Origin: Diploptera punctata
Lineage: Eukaryota; Arthropoda; Insecta; Blattodea; Blaberidae
Direction of reading: 5' to 3'
Assembly (NCBI GenBank): GCA_030220185.1
Contig: JASPKZ010004565.1
Coordinates: forward strand, 402,429 to 466,428
Length of the DNA stretch: 64,000 nucleotides
Below, one piece after another: positions 21,029 through 31,107 of the stretch. The notes beneath the pieces are model-generated. The model was given only the letters and a program-made list of their open reading frames with translations. It had not been told where the DNA came from and did not search any database. The position numbers and the translations under genes were made by a program. Position 1 is the stretch's first letter. Every line of letters starts with the position of its first letter.

Positions 21029-21066
21029 CTGCTGAAGATGGAACGGATGTTCTGAAAGGCCTACAG
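21029..21066 (+). ncRNA. Hammerhead-like ribozyme motif, right arm (copy 2)
   Basis: Stem I CTG/CAG; core CTGAAGA (canonical CUGANGA); one extra base; stem II GGAAC/GTTCT with a four-base loop, one G-U pair; GAAA; stem III AGG/CCT, self-complementary with no loop; cleavage expected after the A of CTA. All core positions except the extra base agree with the hammerhead consensus. Confidence 0.65.
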
Positions 21067-21434
21067 GCATAAAGATTACATATTTTATAAGTTGAGGACG
21101 ACGGATCTTACCTAAGAAGGTATATTTTAACTTATTTTATTTTATGACTCTCCACCTCAACGGTTTTAACAATGAATTTTATTAATATTGACTGATGGAA
21201 AAAAAGTTGTGAGTTTGTGTAATTTATTTCTTCAATACCTGTTGCCCATTTGTGTTGTATATTTGCAGGAATATTTCTAATAGTGTTCTGTATCTGATCC
21301 CAAAAATTCAAATACCAAAGTTAATTCGATTTTTTCTACAGCAAAAACACTTTGATTGTATTTTTCTCCAAATCACAAAATTGTGGGATTGGCCCTTCTT
21401 CCACCAAGCCTTTCAATTGTATATGTTAATCCAA

Positions 21435-21436
21435 TA

Positions 21437-21517
<81 letters not shown>

Positions 21518-21534
21518 AATACTAATAATAATTT
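21435..21534. repeat. AAT microsatellite
   Basis: About 95 bp of AAT with a few ACT at the right end, beginning in AATCCAATAAATAATAATAA. Confidence 0.95.
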
Positions 21535-21794
21535 TATTTTTACATACTCTAACATGATTTATGAATTGATGTTTTTTAATTCTGAAAGCATGGGTTATTT
21601 CGGAACAGAAATAAATCACTAGGCCCCCGTGTCGTCATCTAAAAGAATAGAACGAAGATACCTATGATATATACTGTGGCGATATCGACTTGAGTTGTTA
21701 AAGACCGCTGTTAAATAAACTACTAATTCCGGTATGCTGCGCTGTCGGCATGAACTTTTTTTTTTTCCATTCATATTTTTATATCTTAAAAAAA

Positions 21795-22300
21795 AAACGT
21801 TAAATTGAAAATATATAAAACTATTATTCTACCATTTATATTATATGGATGCGAAACAAGGACTCTTACTTTAAGGGAGGAAAGGAGATTACGAGTTTTG
21901 AGAATGAAGTTCTTAGGGAAATTTTTGGACCAAAGAGAGATGAACAAACGGGTGAATGAAGAAGACTACATAACAGTGAACTACGTGGTCTTTATAGGAA
22001 GCCAGATATAATAAGAACAGTTAAGTCTCGTAGACTGCGATGGGCAAGACATATGGTGCGAAAGAGGAATGAAAGACATGCATGGAAGCTTCTTGTAGGA
22101 AAACGCCCATTTGGTAGAACAAGAATGAAGTGGGAGAAAATCATTAGCTACAATTTGAGCGAAGCAGATTATACAGGGGATGATTGAAAAACATTAGCTC
22201 AGGGTATAGATGTATGGAGAGCTTATGGCCGCGCGGCCATGAACCTACGGCTTCGATAGTGTCAGTGAGCAGTCAGTTAAATAGTTTAGTATCTAATTAT
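21795..22300 (+). mobile_element. LINE-A 3' fragment
   Basis: The plus strand encodes IYKTIILPFILYGCETRTLT, LREERRLRVLRMKFLGKFL and EEDYITVNYVVFIGSQI, then a frameshift to RRLRWARHMVRKRN and the 3' untranslated end with GGCCGCGCGGCCATGAACC (22230-22248). A representative of the family for the C-terminal end. Confidence 0.75.
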
Positions 22301-22589
22301 ATTGCGCCCGGAATATTTGGATGTATGCAGGATGTTGTTTATTTGTGTAGTTATGTCCTCTTTGTAAATAATAGTTCGTTATGGAAACTTGATTATGATG
22401 AAAGAAGTCCTTGTAATTTTATCCAATGTAGTATTTACCTTGGCAATTGATAAAAACAAAAAAAGGCCACAGTAAGGCTGGTCGAAACCTCCCAAATACG
22501 TGTTTCAAATGCAACAACTTAAGCCAACACGTTCGGGACAGCGAACTTTGCATTACATAATATACAATAGGCTTATATTACTGTATTCT
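22301..22589. other. No recognisable feature
   Basis: Short interval between two LINE remnants, no motif. Confidence 0.4.
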
Positions 22590-23615
22590 TCTTCTTCTTC
22601 CTTCCAAGTATTAGGCCAAGGCCTGTTACGATCCTATAGAAAATTTTCCCTCAGCGTTTCATAGGACGGCCCAGTGATCTTCGTCCTCTTCGTATATAAT
22701 TATAAATAGCTTTGGGGATCCGATTTGAACTCATTCTTTTAAGATGGTGTTTCCAATTTAGTTGGTACTGTTTAATATATTCCAAAATTGGAGTAGTCTT
22801 CAATTCTTTTAAGATGTCGGTGTTCCTTTTCCGATCCCATCTGGTGTAACCCGCTGTTCTGCGCATGAATCTCATTTCACAAGCCGTTATTCTGCTTTCA
22901 TGTTGTCTTTTTAGTGTCCATGCTTCACTACCATAGATCAACACTGCTCTAGCCAAAGTGTTTTATAAACGTAATCTGGTGTTTTTTTTGTACAAGGGAT
23001 GGTTTCATAACTTGATTAATGATTCCTAAACTTTTATTATAACTAGTAATTTTTTCAGGGATATCCTTTTCATCCCAGATAGAGAGATAATATCCAAGAT
23101 ATTTAAATTGATTAGATCTCTCTAAAATTTTATTCTGGAGACAGATTTTACTTTGTATGGGGTCCTTCCCATGAAATGCCATAATTTTAGTTTTGTTAAT
23201 TGATATTTCCACATTAAATTTGGCAGCTATTTTTTGTAAATTATAAATTGATCGTTGCAAATCATTTTCGGAAAGTGCCAGAAGAGCTAAATCGTCTGCA
23301 AAAATAATAGCATCGAGTTTGAGCTTCCTATTGATGGGTATATATCCTCGTTGTGTTTTCCTCCATTCGTTTATTAATTTATTCATATATATAATGAAAA
23401 GCACCGGTGAAAGTCATCCCTGTCTTAATCCAGTGCTGATCTTTTCCCAAGAAGATAGTTTGCCATCTTGTTTAACAGAGATTTCATTATCTTTATAGAT
23501 GTTGAAGATATTAATAATATATTGCTGTGGAACGTTATCATCAGCTAAAATTTGTAGTAATATATTTCTGTCTACTTTGTCAAAAGTATTACTGTATTTC
23601 AGAATATAAATGTAC
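22590..23615 (-). pseudogene. LINE-B-type reverse transcriptase, most complete copy
   Basis: On the minus strand: motif A remnant FDKVDRN (23590), GLRQG (about 23420), VLFIIYMNKLINEWR, catalytic AIIFADDLALLAL (about 23300), EISINKTKIMAFHGKDP and FKYLGYYL. A frameshift near 22960 leads to RAVLIYGSEAWTLKRQHESR, MRFMRRTAGYTRWD and the SLGRPMKR tail. The order matches LINE-B at 10274. Three frames and at least two stops make it a pseudogene. It is the only copy here that still shows motif A. Confidence 0.83.
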
Positions 23616-23866
23616 AATAGAGAGAAACAAAACACTGTGGATTCCGTATCTTAGCAACGGAAACTAATATTGTTCTTTGTATAAGAGCAAAACACAAGAA
23701 AACACACATACTGCCAACATTAAGATAAGACAATTACCTCATGAACGACGAGACAAATCTTATTAAATCCAAAGCAGTATTACAGAAGGCTTGGCTTCTT
23801 GATGCGGTTGTTAACTCTTGACGTAAAAACAGTAAAACTTGATTTTCATATTTATTATATAATTCA

Positions 23867-23903
23867 GTGACAGCTGTTTCGGTACACTGTACCTTCTTCA
23901 GAC
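23867..23903 (-). ncRNA. Hammerhead-like ribozyme motif in the Penelope 3' end
   Basis: Core CTGAAGA, one extra base, stem II GGTAC/GTACC with a 3-base loop, GAAA, stem III ACAG/CTGT (self-complementary, no loop), cleavage triplet GTC, the preferred one. Stem I is weak (two pairs). It lies about 120 bp beyond the end of the GIY-YIG frame. Confidence 0.65.
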
Positions 23904-24174
23904 ATGTTAACAGATTATGAATTGTGTTCCAACTGATCTAAGCAACAATACAACAATATTTATTTAAATTTTTTAATTTAAAAAAGGGGATTCATTCAAA
24001 TCAAGTTGAGAATTTAACAGTTTTTTACTACTTTTAAACTTATTAATTTCTACAGCCTCCAAAAGATCTAACTTCTTACCCTTATCACAAATATGTAAAC
24101 TTTCAAAATTTGGATCGGAACAATGATTAAATTGGAATAGGTGGTTAGCATGTTTGAATTTTCTAAATTTCTGT

Positions 24175-24243
24175 TATATGCTCTCATGTGTTCCTTTATC
24201 CAGAGATAAATATGCTCTCATGTGTTCCTTTATCCGAGAGATA
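24175..24243. repeat. 34-35 bp tandem duplication within the Penelope ORF
   Basis: ATGCTCTCATGTGTTCCTTT and the following ATCC(A)GAGATAA occur twice in direct succession. The duplication falls just after RIKEHMRAYL and truncates the endonuclease frame. Confidence 0.85.
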
Positions 24244-24605
24244 AAAGGTCTACCAGTTTGTCCTATATAGACATTGTCACATGTGCCACACTTCAATTTA
24301 TATACACCTGATAATTTTTCTTTTTTTGTTTTGGTTTTATTGTTTTTTATTATATTTTGTAGAGTTTTATTAGTTTTAAATGCCACATTAATGTTCAACT
24401 TTTTGAAGTGTTTAGATATTTTATTTGAAAGTGGGCCTATGTATGACATTACGACATATTTCTTATTGTTTTCTTTGGGTACAGGAAAAACTTTGTTAAT
24501 TGTTTTTTTGTAATTAATCTTCTTAATTAAACATTCTATAATTTCAGGGTCGTATCCATTATTGATTATTGATTTTCATCAAGTAAACACCAACTCAATT
24601 GATTA

Positions 24606-25780
24606 CAGTAAAACTTGTTTAATCCGGAACGTGAATAATGCGGAAATCTGTCGAATGTGAACAAATTTATTGGCCCCGGCAAAACAATAGTAATTTTACG
24701 TGTATTTATTTTGTATAAAACGGAATTTGTCCAACGCAGAAACGGAAGGATGTTTCTACACAATTCATGGAAAAAATGTTTATAAAGCGGGAAAATAGAG
24801 AGAGAAATAAATTATTTTTCACTTCATTGATTTCCCGTTAGGCGAATTAACAATAAGTGATGAGTGATGACTCCTGCCGCCCGCGCCGGGTGAAGTAGAG
24901 TTTCTACCTGTATCTGGAATTTTCTTTCGGCCTCACTGCACACCGATTTTGCGAAACAAATTAACAAATATTTGGCGTGTGACATCTGTCTTACAAAATA
25001 ACCAGTGCACTGTAAAATCTTAAATCAGTTTAAGATCTGAGACCGATTGTGTACGCATCTCTCAGAGGTAGCGTTTTGAATTTACGGAATAAATATGGCT
25101 AAATCGTATGTATCATTGCCATTGATAGAAGATAAAGAAAAAACTCTCAGTACGCGAAATAATGACTACATTAAATTGTGGAAAAACCCAAAGTTTGTGA
25201 GATTTTAAAACACAAAGGAAAATAAGGGATGAATGGATGCATGGAAATGGCCAAATGAAGAGCAAAAAATTAAAAATTCAACGAGATGTCCACGGTCAAA
25301 AAATCTCCAAATTTCCGGACCGATGCTCCAAAGTGAAGCTCTAGCTGTTGCTATATCCCTAGGGAACAAATATTTCAGGGTATCTTCAGATTGGTCCTGG
25401 ACAATTTTAAAAGACGACACAATGTAGTGTAGAATGAAATTTGCAGGGAATCAAAGGTGTGGACGCGAAAGCATACCTAGTTAGTTAGTTGAAACCGAAA
25501 CTGCATACTTTAATTTCAGGATACGATCCTGAGAGACATTTTTAACGCTGACGAAACGGGACTGTTTTTTTGCGCGTGACCGTCGAAGTCATTTGTACAT
25601 TCTAAACTTCATTTTCCAATTGCAGCGAACTACAATTAATCCAAGGTACATAAAAAGGATATACGGTACCCTATAATCTAAGATTGGTTAATCTTTTTTG
25701 TTTTTTTATAATGCGGAATGTTGTCTAATATGGACAAAAAACTGGTCCCATGCGATTCCGCTTTGAACAAGTTTTACTAG
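24606..25780 (+). mobile_element. Tigger-like (pogo) DNA transposon with decayed transposase
   Basis: The left end CAGTAAAACTTGTTTAATCC and the right end, read inward, CTAGTAAAACTTGTTCAAAG lie next to TA. Inside, 25233-25427 encodes ISGPMLQSEALAVAISLG followed by RVSSDWSWTILK, the second helix-turn-helix of CENP-B/Tigger DNA-binding domains. At about 25535, DIFNADETGLFF is the first DDE catalytic block, with its Asp. Frameshifts and stops interrupt, so the transposase is dead. The left end abuts the Penelope end at 24604. Confidence 0.85.
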
Positions 25781-25799
25781 TATGTATTAGAGCCTTTTT

Positions 25800-26205
25800 T
25801 AACAAGAACGACACAATATGTAGGTGTGGAATAGAAATTTGTGGGGAATCAATGAAATGTGCGAATGAAAGTGTAGTTATGTGAACGAAAACCGAACTGG
25901 CAACGTAACTAGAATTTACAGCGATACGCGGTCTTAAAAAATATTTTTTTACGCCTGACCGCAAAATGGACTATTTTTACGCGCCGTTACTGTCGAAAGT
26001 CGCTCATACATACTATACTATTCACTTTTCAATAGCAGCGGAACTCGCCAAGGGTACATAACATTACATCATTTGGTACTCTATAATACTAAAGTTATAA
26101 TTAAGATTGTACTTTTTTATAATACGGACATTTTGTCCAATGCTTCGGTAAAAAAATTAGGTCCCATGCGATTCGCCCTTTTTGAGCACGTTTTATTATA
26201 TTTAT
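25800..26205 (+). mobile_element. Partial second copy of the Tigger-like 3' half
   Basis: Aligns with 25412-25780: AACGACACAATATGTAG versus GACGACACAATGTAGTG, the GGGAATCAA block, GGTACATAA, TTTTTTATAATACGGA and ATTAGGTCCCATGCGATTC. It covers the transposase middle and right end only, in tandem with the first copy. Confidence 0.75.
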
Positions 26206-26327
26206 ATAAGATTCGTTCGCCCAAACTGTGTTTTAGCCGGCTGTCTGTAAAACACAGTGAACTGTCTACTCGTTATCGCTATAATATAAAAGTTGTGATT
26301 ATATATGATAAGCCATGTATGTGTTGT

Positions 26328-26408
26328 GTGTATATATATATATATATATATTTGCCTTCATTGCCAAATGTCAAAAATATAGTTATAACATCTAAATATA
26401 TATATATA
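26328..26408. repeat. TA microsatellites bracketing a short unique stretch
   Basis: TA runs at 26332-26351 and 26395-26408, immediately before the SINE-1 copy. Confidence 0.85.
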
Positions 26409-26575
26409 ATGTCCACAGCTGTGGTCTTTAAGTAGCGTGCTGCCTTGTCACGCAGCGGGCCCGGGTTCCATCCCCGGTCGGGGCAGTTTTTCTGGGTGAA
26501 GTTTTTATCGGGGTTTTTCCTCACCCCGAAATCATATGGCCATCATCATCATCCTTATCATCATCATCATCATAT
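26409..26575 (+). mobile_element. SINE-1, truncated at the 3' side
   Basis: The plus strand begins GTCCACAGCTGTGGTCTT, with box B GGGTTCCATCCCC, then the first body block. It jumps from CTCACC directly to CCGAAATCATATGGCC and stops in a CATCAT run. The last 150 bp of the family are missing. Confidence 0.82.
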
Positions 26576-26679
26576 ATATCATATATATATATATCATCCA
26601 TCCATTATTGGGGTGATATATGCAATACTTATTCTGCCTATGTTTATAAAAAATTGTTATATTTTAGTGATAATGAAAT

Positions 26680-26687
<8 letters not shown>

Positions 26688-26733
<46 letters not shown>

Positions 26734-26800
26734 GCTTTATTTTACCTGGCAGAGTTAAGGCCTTAAGGCCTTGTCTACCACTCAACCATGTAAGTTATTT
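26688..26800 (-). mobile_element. LINE-D 3'-terminal fragment with AAT tail
   Basis: AAT run (26682-26732), then CTTTATTTTACCTGGCAGAG and TTAAGGCCTTAAGGCC: the reverse of the LINE-D terminus at 33290-33401. Only the terminal 70 bp plus its microsatellite tail are kept. Confidence 0.7.
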
Positions 26801-26822
26801 ATTTTGTAAATAGACCATACAC

Positions 26823-26824
<2 letters not shown>

Positions 26825-26884
<60 letters not shown>

Positions 26885-26900
26885 TATATATATATATTGT
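26825..26900. repeat. CA microsatellite followed by TA
   Basis: About 28 CA units at 26825-26880, then a short TA run to 26898. Confidence 0.95.
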
Positions 26901-27097
26901 TTTTTTAAATTTATAAATTATATTTCTTCTACGTCCTAGAATTAGGGAGCTGACCTATTTTCAGACTAAGAGACTGGAACCTTCCATCTCGTTATGGGAC
27001 GGTAAACATTTCTTCTTCCTTTGGGTTTAAAGTTGAATTAAAATATAATTAATCTATATATTACACATTAAGTTGAATTAAAAAATATATATCCTAA

Positions 27098-27535
27098 CTT
27101 ACTGGTATTATCGATCCCGTAGCTATAAGCCCGTGCGGACTTAAGCTTTCCACACATTCGCTATCCTGAGCTAATGTTTTCCAATCGTCTGCTGTACAAT
27201 ATACTTCCCTTCACAACATGGTTAAAGTTATTCTATCCCATCTCGGCCAATTACTGAGACCTTTCCCTTTGATTTTCCCAGAAGGCGTTTCGTTGCCCCT
27301 TTTTCATTCCCCATTCTTGCCACATATCCTACCTATCTCAGTCTAAGTAACTTAACTGCTTTTATTACATCCGGTTTCCCATAAAGATTTTGTAGCTCAC
27401 GGTTATGTAGTCTTCTCCATTTGCCTACCTGTTCGTCTTTCTTTGGTACAGAAATGTCCTAAGAAGTCAAATACCCGTAATATTTATTTTCCCTTAAGGA
27501 AAGAGTACATTTCACTACAACATTTTACAATATAA
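27098..27535 (-). mobile_element. LINE-A 3' fragment, old
   Basis: Contains the reversed family end (ACTGGTATTATCGATCCCGT, CCCGTGCGGACTTAAGC), AATCGTCTGCTGTACAATAT and GTTATGTAGTCTTCTCCATT, aligned with 16080-16500. No open frame remains, and it is more diverged than the other copies. Confidence 0.65.
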
Positions 27536-28500
27536 ATTTGAACCGAAAGTGTGTTTTTCGGCTCATTATTGTAACGTCGTTCTCCTCCCTAGACTGGAAT
27601 ATTTATGAACTATGCCAATATCCCTTTCTCCTTGTATTTACCCCCTCTCTCTACTCTTTACCCTTCCCGCGGCGCAATGTCTACGGCGCATCTCCCCTCT
27701 ACCTCGGAACCTTCATATACGTGGTGCACTAGCAGCACAGAGTACCAGAGAAGAAAGTGGACGAGTTGCGCGTACATGCCACAGGCGGCGCTAGTGTAAT
27801 ACAACTAACGACACCTAAATTGTTTCGGTTCTTTTTTTGGTACTAATATGAAATTCAGCACCGCCTGGTGGTAAAATTATGAATTATAATTATATAACGC
27901 CATCTGGTGAATAATCATGGAATTTAACTTTTATAGGAATAAATAACGTATTAATTAATCTTAAATTGTGGAATTATGTATACCCAGTCTCTCAGACCTA
28001 CAGATTTTCTTTAATTTTAACAGAAAGGAAGAATGGAAATAAATAAAACATGTTAATTTATTTTCGTTTATTAAAATTTTAAAACGTGCATTATGAGCTA
28101 TTTTAATAAATACGTACAATTGACCTACCCCCTTATTCTCACATATATATTTTAAACAATATTTATTAAATAACCTTAGCCATGTCGTACATCTGTCCAT
28201 TATAAAGTCACATTTTTAAAATGTTTATTAGAAATGGCTGTACACTAACATCACTCTTCCTAACCTAACAAATCTTAGAATTTTATCACTTCTAGTAGGT
28301 TTATCTTTGAAAATAGATTCACATTAAAAATGTAAACAAGCTTGAATTTACTTACAAATTAGAGTAAATAAAATCTAAGTAATGATTTTAACTTTCGATA
28401 ATTTACAGTACCGTCTACATAGAACGAAAGGATAGCAGTTAAAAATTTAAATTTACAAAATGGCTAACTTCCCATAATCCCGAGTGAACACCGTTAAACA
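27536..28500. other. Apparently low-copy DNA, no recognisable gene
   Basis: 27600-27830 is G+C-richer with overlapping short frames in all three plus frames, none with a motif. 27830-27930 has two imperfect GCC(A/T)CCTGGTG-like motifs. Nothing in this stretch matched other parts of the window. Confidence 0.35.
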
Positions 28501-28900
28501 CGCCGTGAACGACGCCGTGTGCCTTGCATTTGTTTTATTTAGTTACATATTCTGTTACTACGAAACAGCGCTACCATTGTAGTTTGCTCATTGTAGTTCA
28601 TCGTAAACGACCGAAATTTTTTAGATGTCACTGTACTCAGTTTCCCCTCTATTCGAAGTTTCTCTATGCACTAGCAGAACGTTATCATTCAGTCATTCAA
28701 GCAGTTATCGTTCAGTTCTTTGAGCGGATTCAAACTTTGAATCAGCATCCGGTTCGCGATGCGATTGAAGCTCTAATGGACAAGCTGGTCTGAAGCCGAG
28801 AAACGGCGTGGTTTAGTTGGTCCGGCAGACCAGGGAAGAAGTGGTCCCTGATTCGGACGCAAGTATGAGTGTAGCGTGAGGTATGGTGTGGATTTTTCTA
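28501..28900 (+). other. Possible exon or element leader of unknown kind
   Basis: G+C-richer island. A frame open from 28524 ends FFERIQTLNQHPVRDAIEAL and MDKLV at 28793, followed by AGACCAGGGAAGAAGTGGTC (imperfect inverted repeat GACCA/TGGTC). CG dinucleotides are commoner than in the flanks. No domain is recognised. It may be a gene fragment, a promoter-proximal region, or an LTR/element leader. Confidence 0.25.
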
Positions 28901-29544
28901 TTGTAAGAATATCATTATTTATTTGTTTATATTTTGTTTTTTTACTGAATGATCGAAGTCTCTTTGTTAATTTGTTTTTAATTCAGACAACTTGTTTCTA
29001 TTAAAGGTCATCTTTTATTTATCTGCTGCTTTATTGATGTGCACGTAGTTGTTTTCAATCCTATACGGAAATTGACTCAAATAGGAAATTATTTCCAGCT
29101 CCCTTGCTATTATGCTGTTTAGCTTTCTTGAATGACAATCATTATCATTTTCACTCACTCTATGTATTTGAGAATCATTATTTATTTATGTCAATATATC
29201 TGAGAAAGAAAGATGAATCGATTGCTGCCTTCTATGGGCCCAAGCAAGCAACTTCGTGATTGATAACCTTGCAGGAAAGCAGATCCACGTTAATAGAGAC
29301 AGCAATAACAAAACCCGATCCCGGATTTATGGTAGTAACCGTGGTTTATTAGAGAGGTTAAACTATTCTCCCTCACCCTACCCGCACAAATTACTTATAA
29401 AAATGTATAGACTCATACTTATTTCATATCTATATAATAAAAATATACAGTAAACAATATTAGAAAGTATAGGTAAATAATTAATAATGTTATATAATAA
29501 TTTTTATTAACTCTATTTTTAATGGAAAAATATTTGTTATATTA
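28901..29544. other. No recognisable feature
   Basis: A+T-rich; no motif-bearing frame. Confidence 0.4.
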
Positions 29545-29862
29545 TTCATAAGTAATGTCACAAGAGATTTCCAATTTATCTAGAGGATTTGGAAATCAAG
29601 ACGGACCATTTGTTAGGGCTGTTTAAATAATAAAATTAAGCTGTTTACTTACAAATCATTATTCAAATATAGTTATTTTAAAATATTTATACATTTAATA
29701 TAAATAGCGATATTTGAAAACAAATGAGAAATGTTTGGTTATGCTTCATTTGTTCATCCACTGCAACTAGATATTATTTATTGCCAAATAGGGTCGCAAT
29801 ATTGTAAGAATGCACCCTAGTGGAGAAAAATGAAACACATCACACTGTATATTATAACCAAC

Positions 29863-30916
29863 ATAATAATAATAGTAATAATAATAATAATAATAGTCTT
29901 ATTTTACCTGGCACAGTTAAGGCCTTAAAGCTTTGTCTGTCACTCAACCAGGTTTTAAAAAATACAAAAAAGTCTTACATCTAAATTACAATAAACATAT
30001 ACGATTACATGTTATAAATACAATACAATTAATATTTATAATGTATTTTGATTTATTCTAAATTTAACGAATTGAATGTATAATATCTACAAGATATAAA
30101 AAAAAACAAAAAAATATTAATGACATAGTATAAATTTAAATAAATAGAGAAAAAATAATTATTAGACAACAGGTAACTGTATAAGCGTGACTTAAAAAGT
30201 GCCAAGTGTGCGGCAACCCCTGATATCTTGAGGACGAAAATTCCATGAGCGAGCAGAGGCTACTGTAAAGGAAGTAGAATAAGAGGAAGTGCTATGAAGA
30301 AGAATTGTTAGCAGACTATTATCATGTAATCTAGTATCAATATTGTGGTAAGAGGATAACTTCTCAAATCTGGACGCCAGGTAAGTAGGAGTGTAGGAAT
30401 TCAGAAGCTTGAAAAGTAGTGAAAGAGAGTGCAATTTACGTCTGTCAGTAAGACGGAGCCAAGAGACTTTATTGAAGTGTTCGGAAATATGGTCATAACG
30501 GCGGATATTGAAAATGAATCGAACGCAAGCATTATGAACACGCTGCAGTCTCTGCGACAAGTCACAGTTCAGATCATTATACATAATGTCACAATAATCG
30601 AAGTGTGGCAACACAAGATTCTGCACAAGGATTTTTTTTAATGAAACTGGGAGAAAATTCTTTGAACGTCTAAGGGTCAGTTTCACCAACAGAGGTAACT
30701 CTATTAGGCCAGTTTACCCTATGTATAATGCATAGCTTAAACTGGCGTAATACAGTTACATCTGTTGGTGAAACTGACCCTAAGATACGTAAAATGGAGA
30801 AAGTCTTTTTACATATGTGTTTCACTTGTGTTTGCCAGGTTAAATTTGCGTCTAGATGTAGTCCAAAATCTATTACTGAAGAAGAATAAGGGATAATTAT
30901 ATTATTTATAGAGTAT
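29863..30916 (-). pseudogene. LINE-D C-terminal half, with a 107-bp MITE in its frame
   Basis: On the minus strand, about 30865-30785 reads DANLTWQTQVKHICKKTF. The MITE at 30674-30780 then interrupts. The frame resumes with RRSKNFLPVSLKKILVQNLV, LPHFDYCDIMYND, QRLQRVHNACVRFIFNI and SWLRLTDRRKLHSLSLLFKL, close to the end of a Jockey/CR1-like polymerase C-terminus. The 3' end GGCCTTAACTGTGCCAGG is followed by an ATT tail (29863-29896). Without the MITE the frame would be nearly continuous, so this was a young copy when hit. Confidence 0.82.
30674..30780. mobile_element. 107-bp MITE with TAA target duplication (Harbinger-like)
   Basis: The ends GGGTCAGTTTCACCAACAGA and TCTGTTGGTGAAACTGACCC are a perfect 20-bp inverted repeat; TAA is duplicated at 30671-30673 and 30781-30783. 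The inner part is also partly palindromic (TATGTATAATGCATAG). A 3-bp TWA target is the PIF/Harbinger habit. It disrupts the LINE-D frame. Confidence 0.85.
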
Positions 30917-31107
30917 TTATTATTTTTTAGGAAACAACTCAGTAAAATCAGTATTTAAAAACACAATTATTGAACACACAATTATCAAATGTGTAGTTAG
31001 AAAGAATCTGTTCATTATTTGCTATATTCAACGTATTTGTTCGTGAGTCAGTCACTGCAAAATAATGCTCTAACCTGTTCAGAATATTAAAAAAGGAGGG
31101 GCTTTCT

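Larger units (their letters stand above)
20801..21192. mobile_element. Penelope-like foldback element, copy 2
   Basis: Inverted arms 20801-20964 and 20978-21143 around a 13-bp loop, with several mismatches between arms, then a unique tail to 21192 (CTCCACCTCAACGG... TATTGACT) that the copy at 44211-44588 shares. Each arm carries an outward hammerhead-like motif. The arms have diverged, so this is not a fresh assembly fold-back. Confidence 0.78.
20143..21423. mobile_element. Possible element defined by 40-bp inverted ends
   Basis: 20143-20183 and the reverse complement of 21382-21423 share ACAATTGAA(G/A)GGCTTGG followed by (T/G)GAAGAAGGGCCAATCCCAC. A third version, in plus orientation, is at 20325-20350. 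The interval contains a Penelope palindrome (20801-21143). No transposase frame: the minus-strand frame at 20350-20742 has hydrophobic runs but no domain. Could be terminal or subterminal repeats of an unknown DNA transposon. Confidence 0.4.
23840..24604 (-). pseudogene. Penelope-like element: GIY-YIG endonuclease remnant and 3' end
   Basis: The minus strand reads VVMSYIGPLSNKISKHFKK, then NINVAFKTNKTLQNI, then the GIY-YIG block with its Cys linker: SGVYKLKCGTCDNVYIGQTG and RPFISRIKEHMRAYL. A tandem duplication (24175-24243) breaks the frame there. Downstream, another frame continues with KHANHLFQFNHCSD, LHICDKGKKLDLLEAVEI. A hammerhead-like motif follows at 23867-23903. The reverse transcriptase is absent. 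GIY-YIG C-terminal to RT is diagnostic of Penelope-like elements. Confidence 0.85.
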
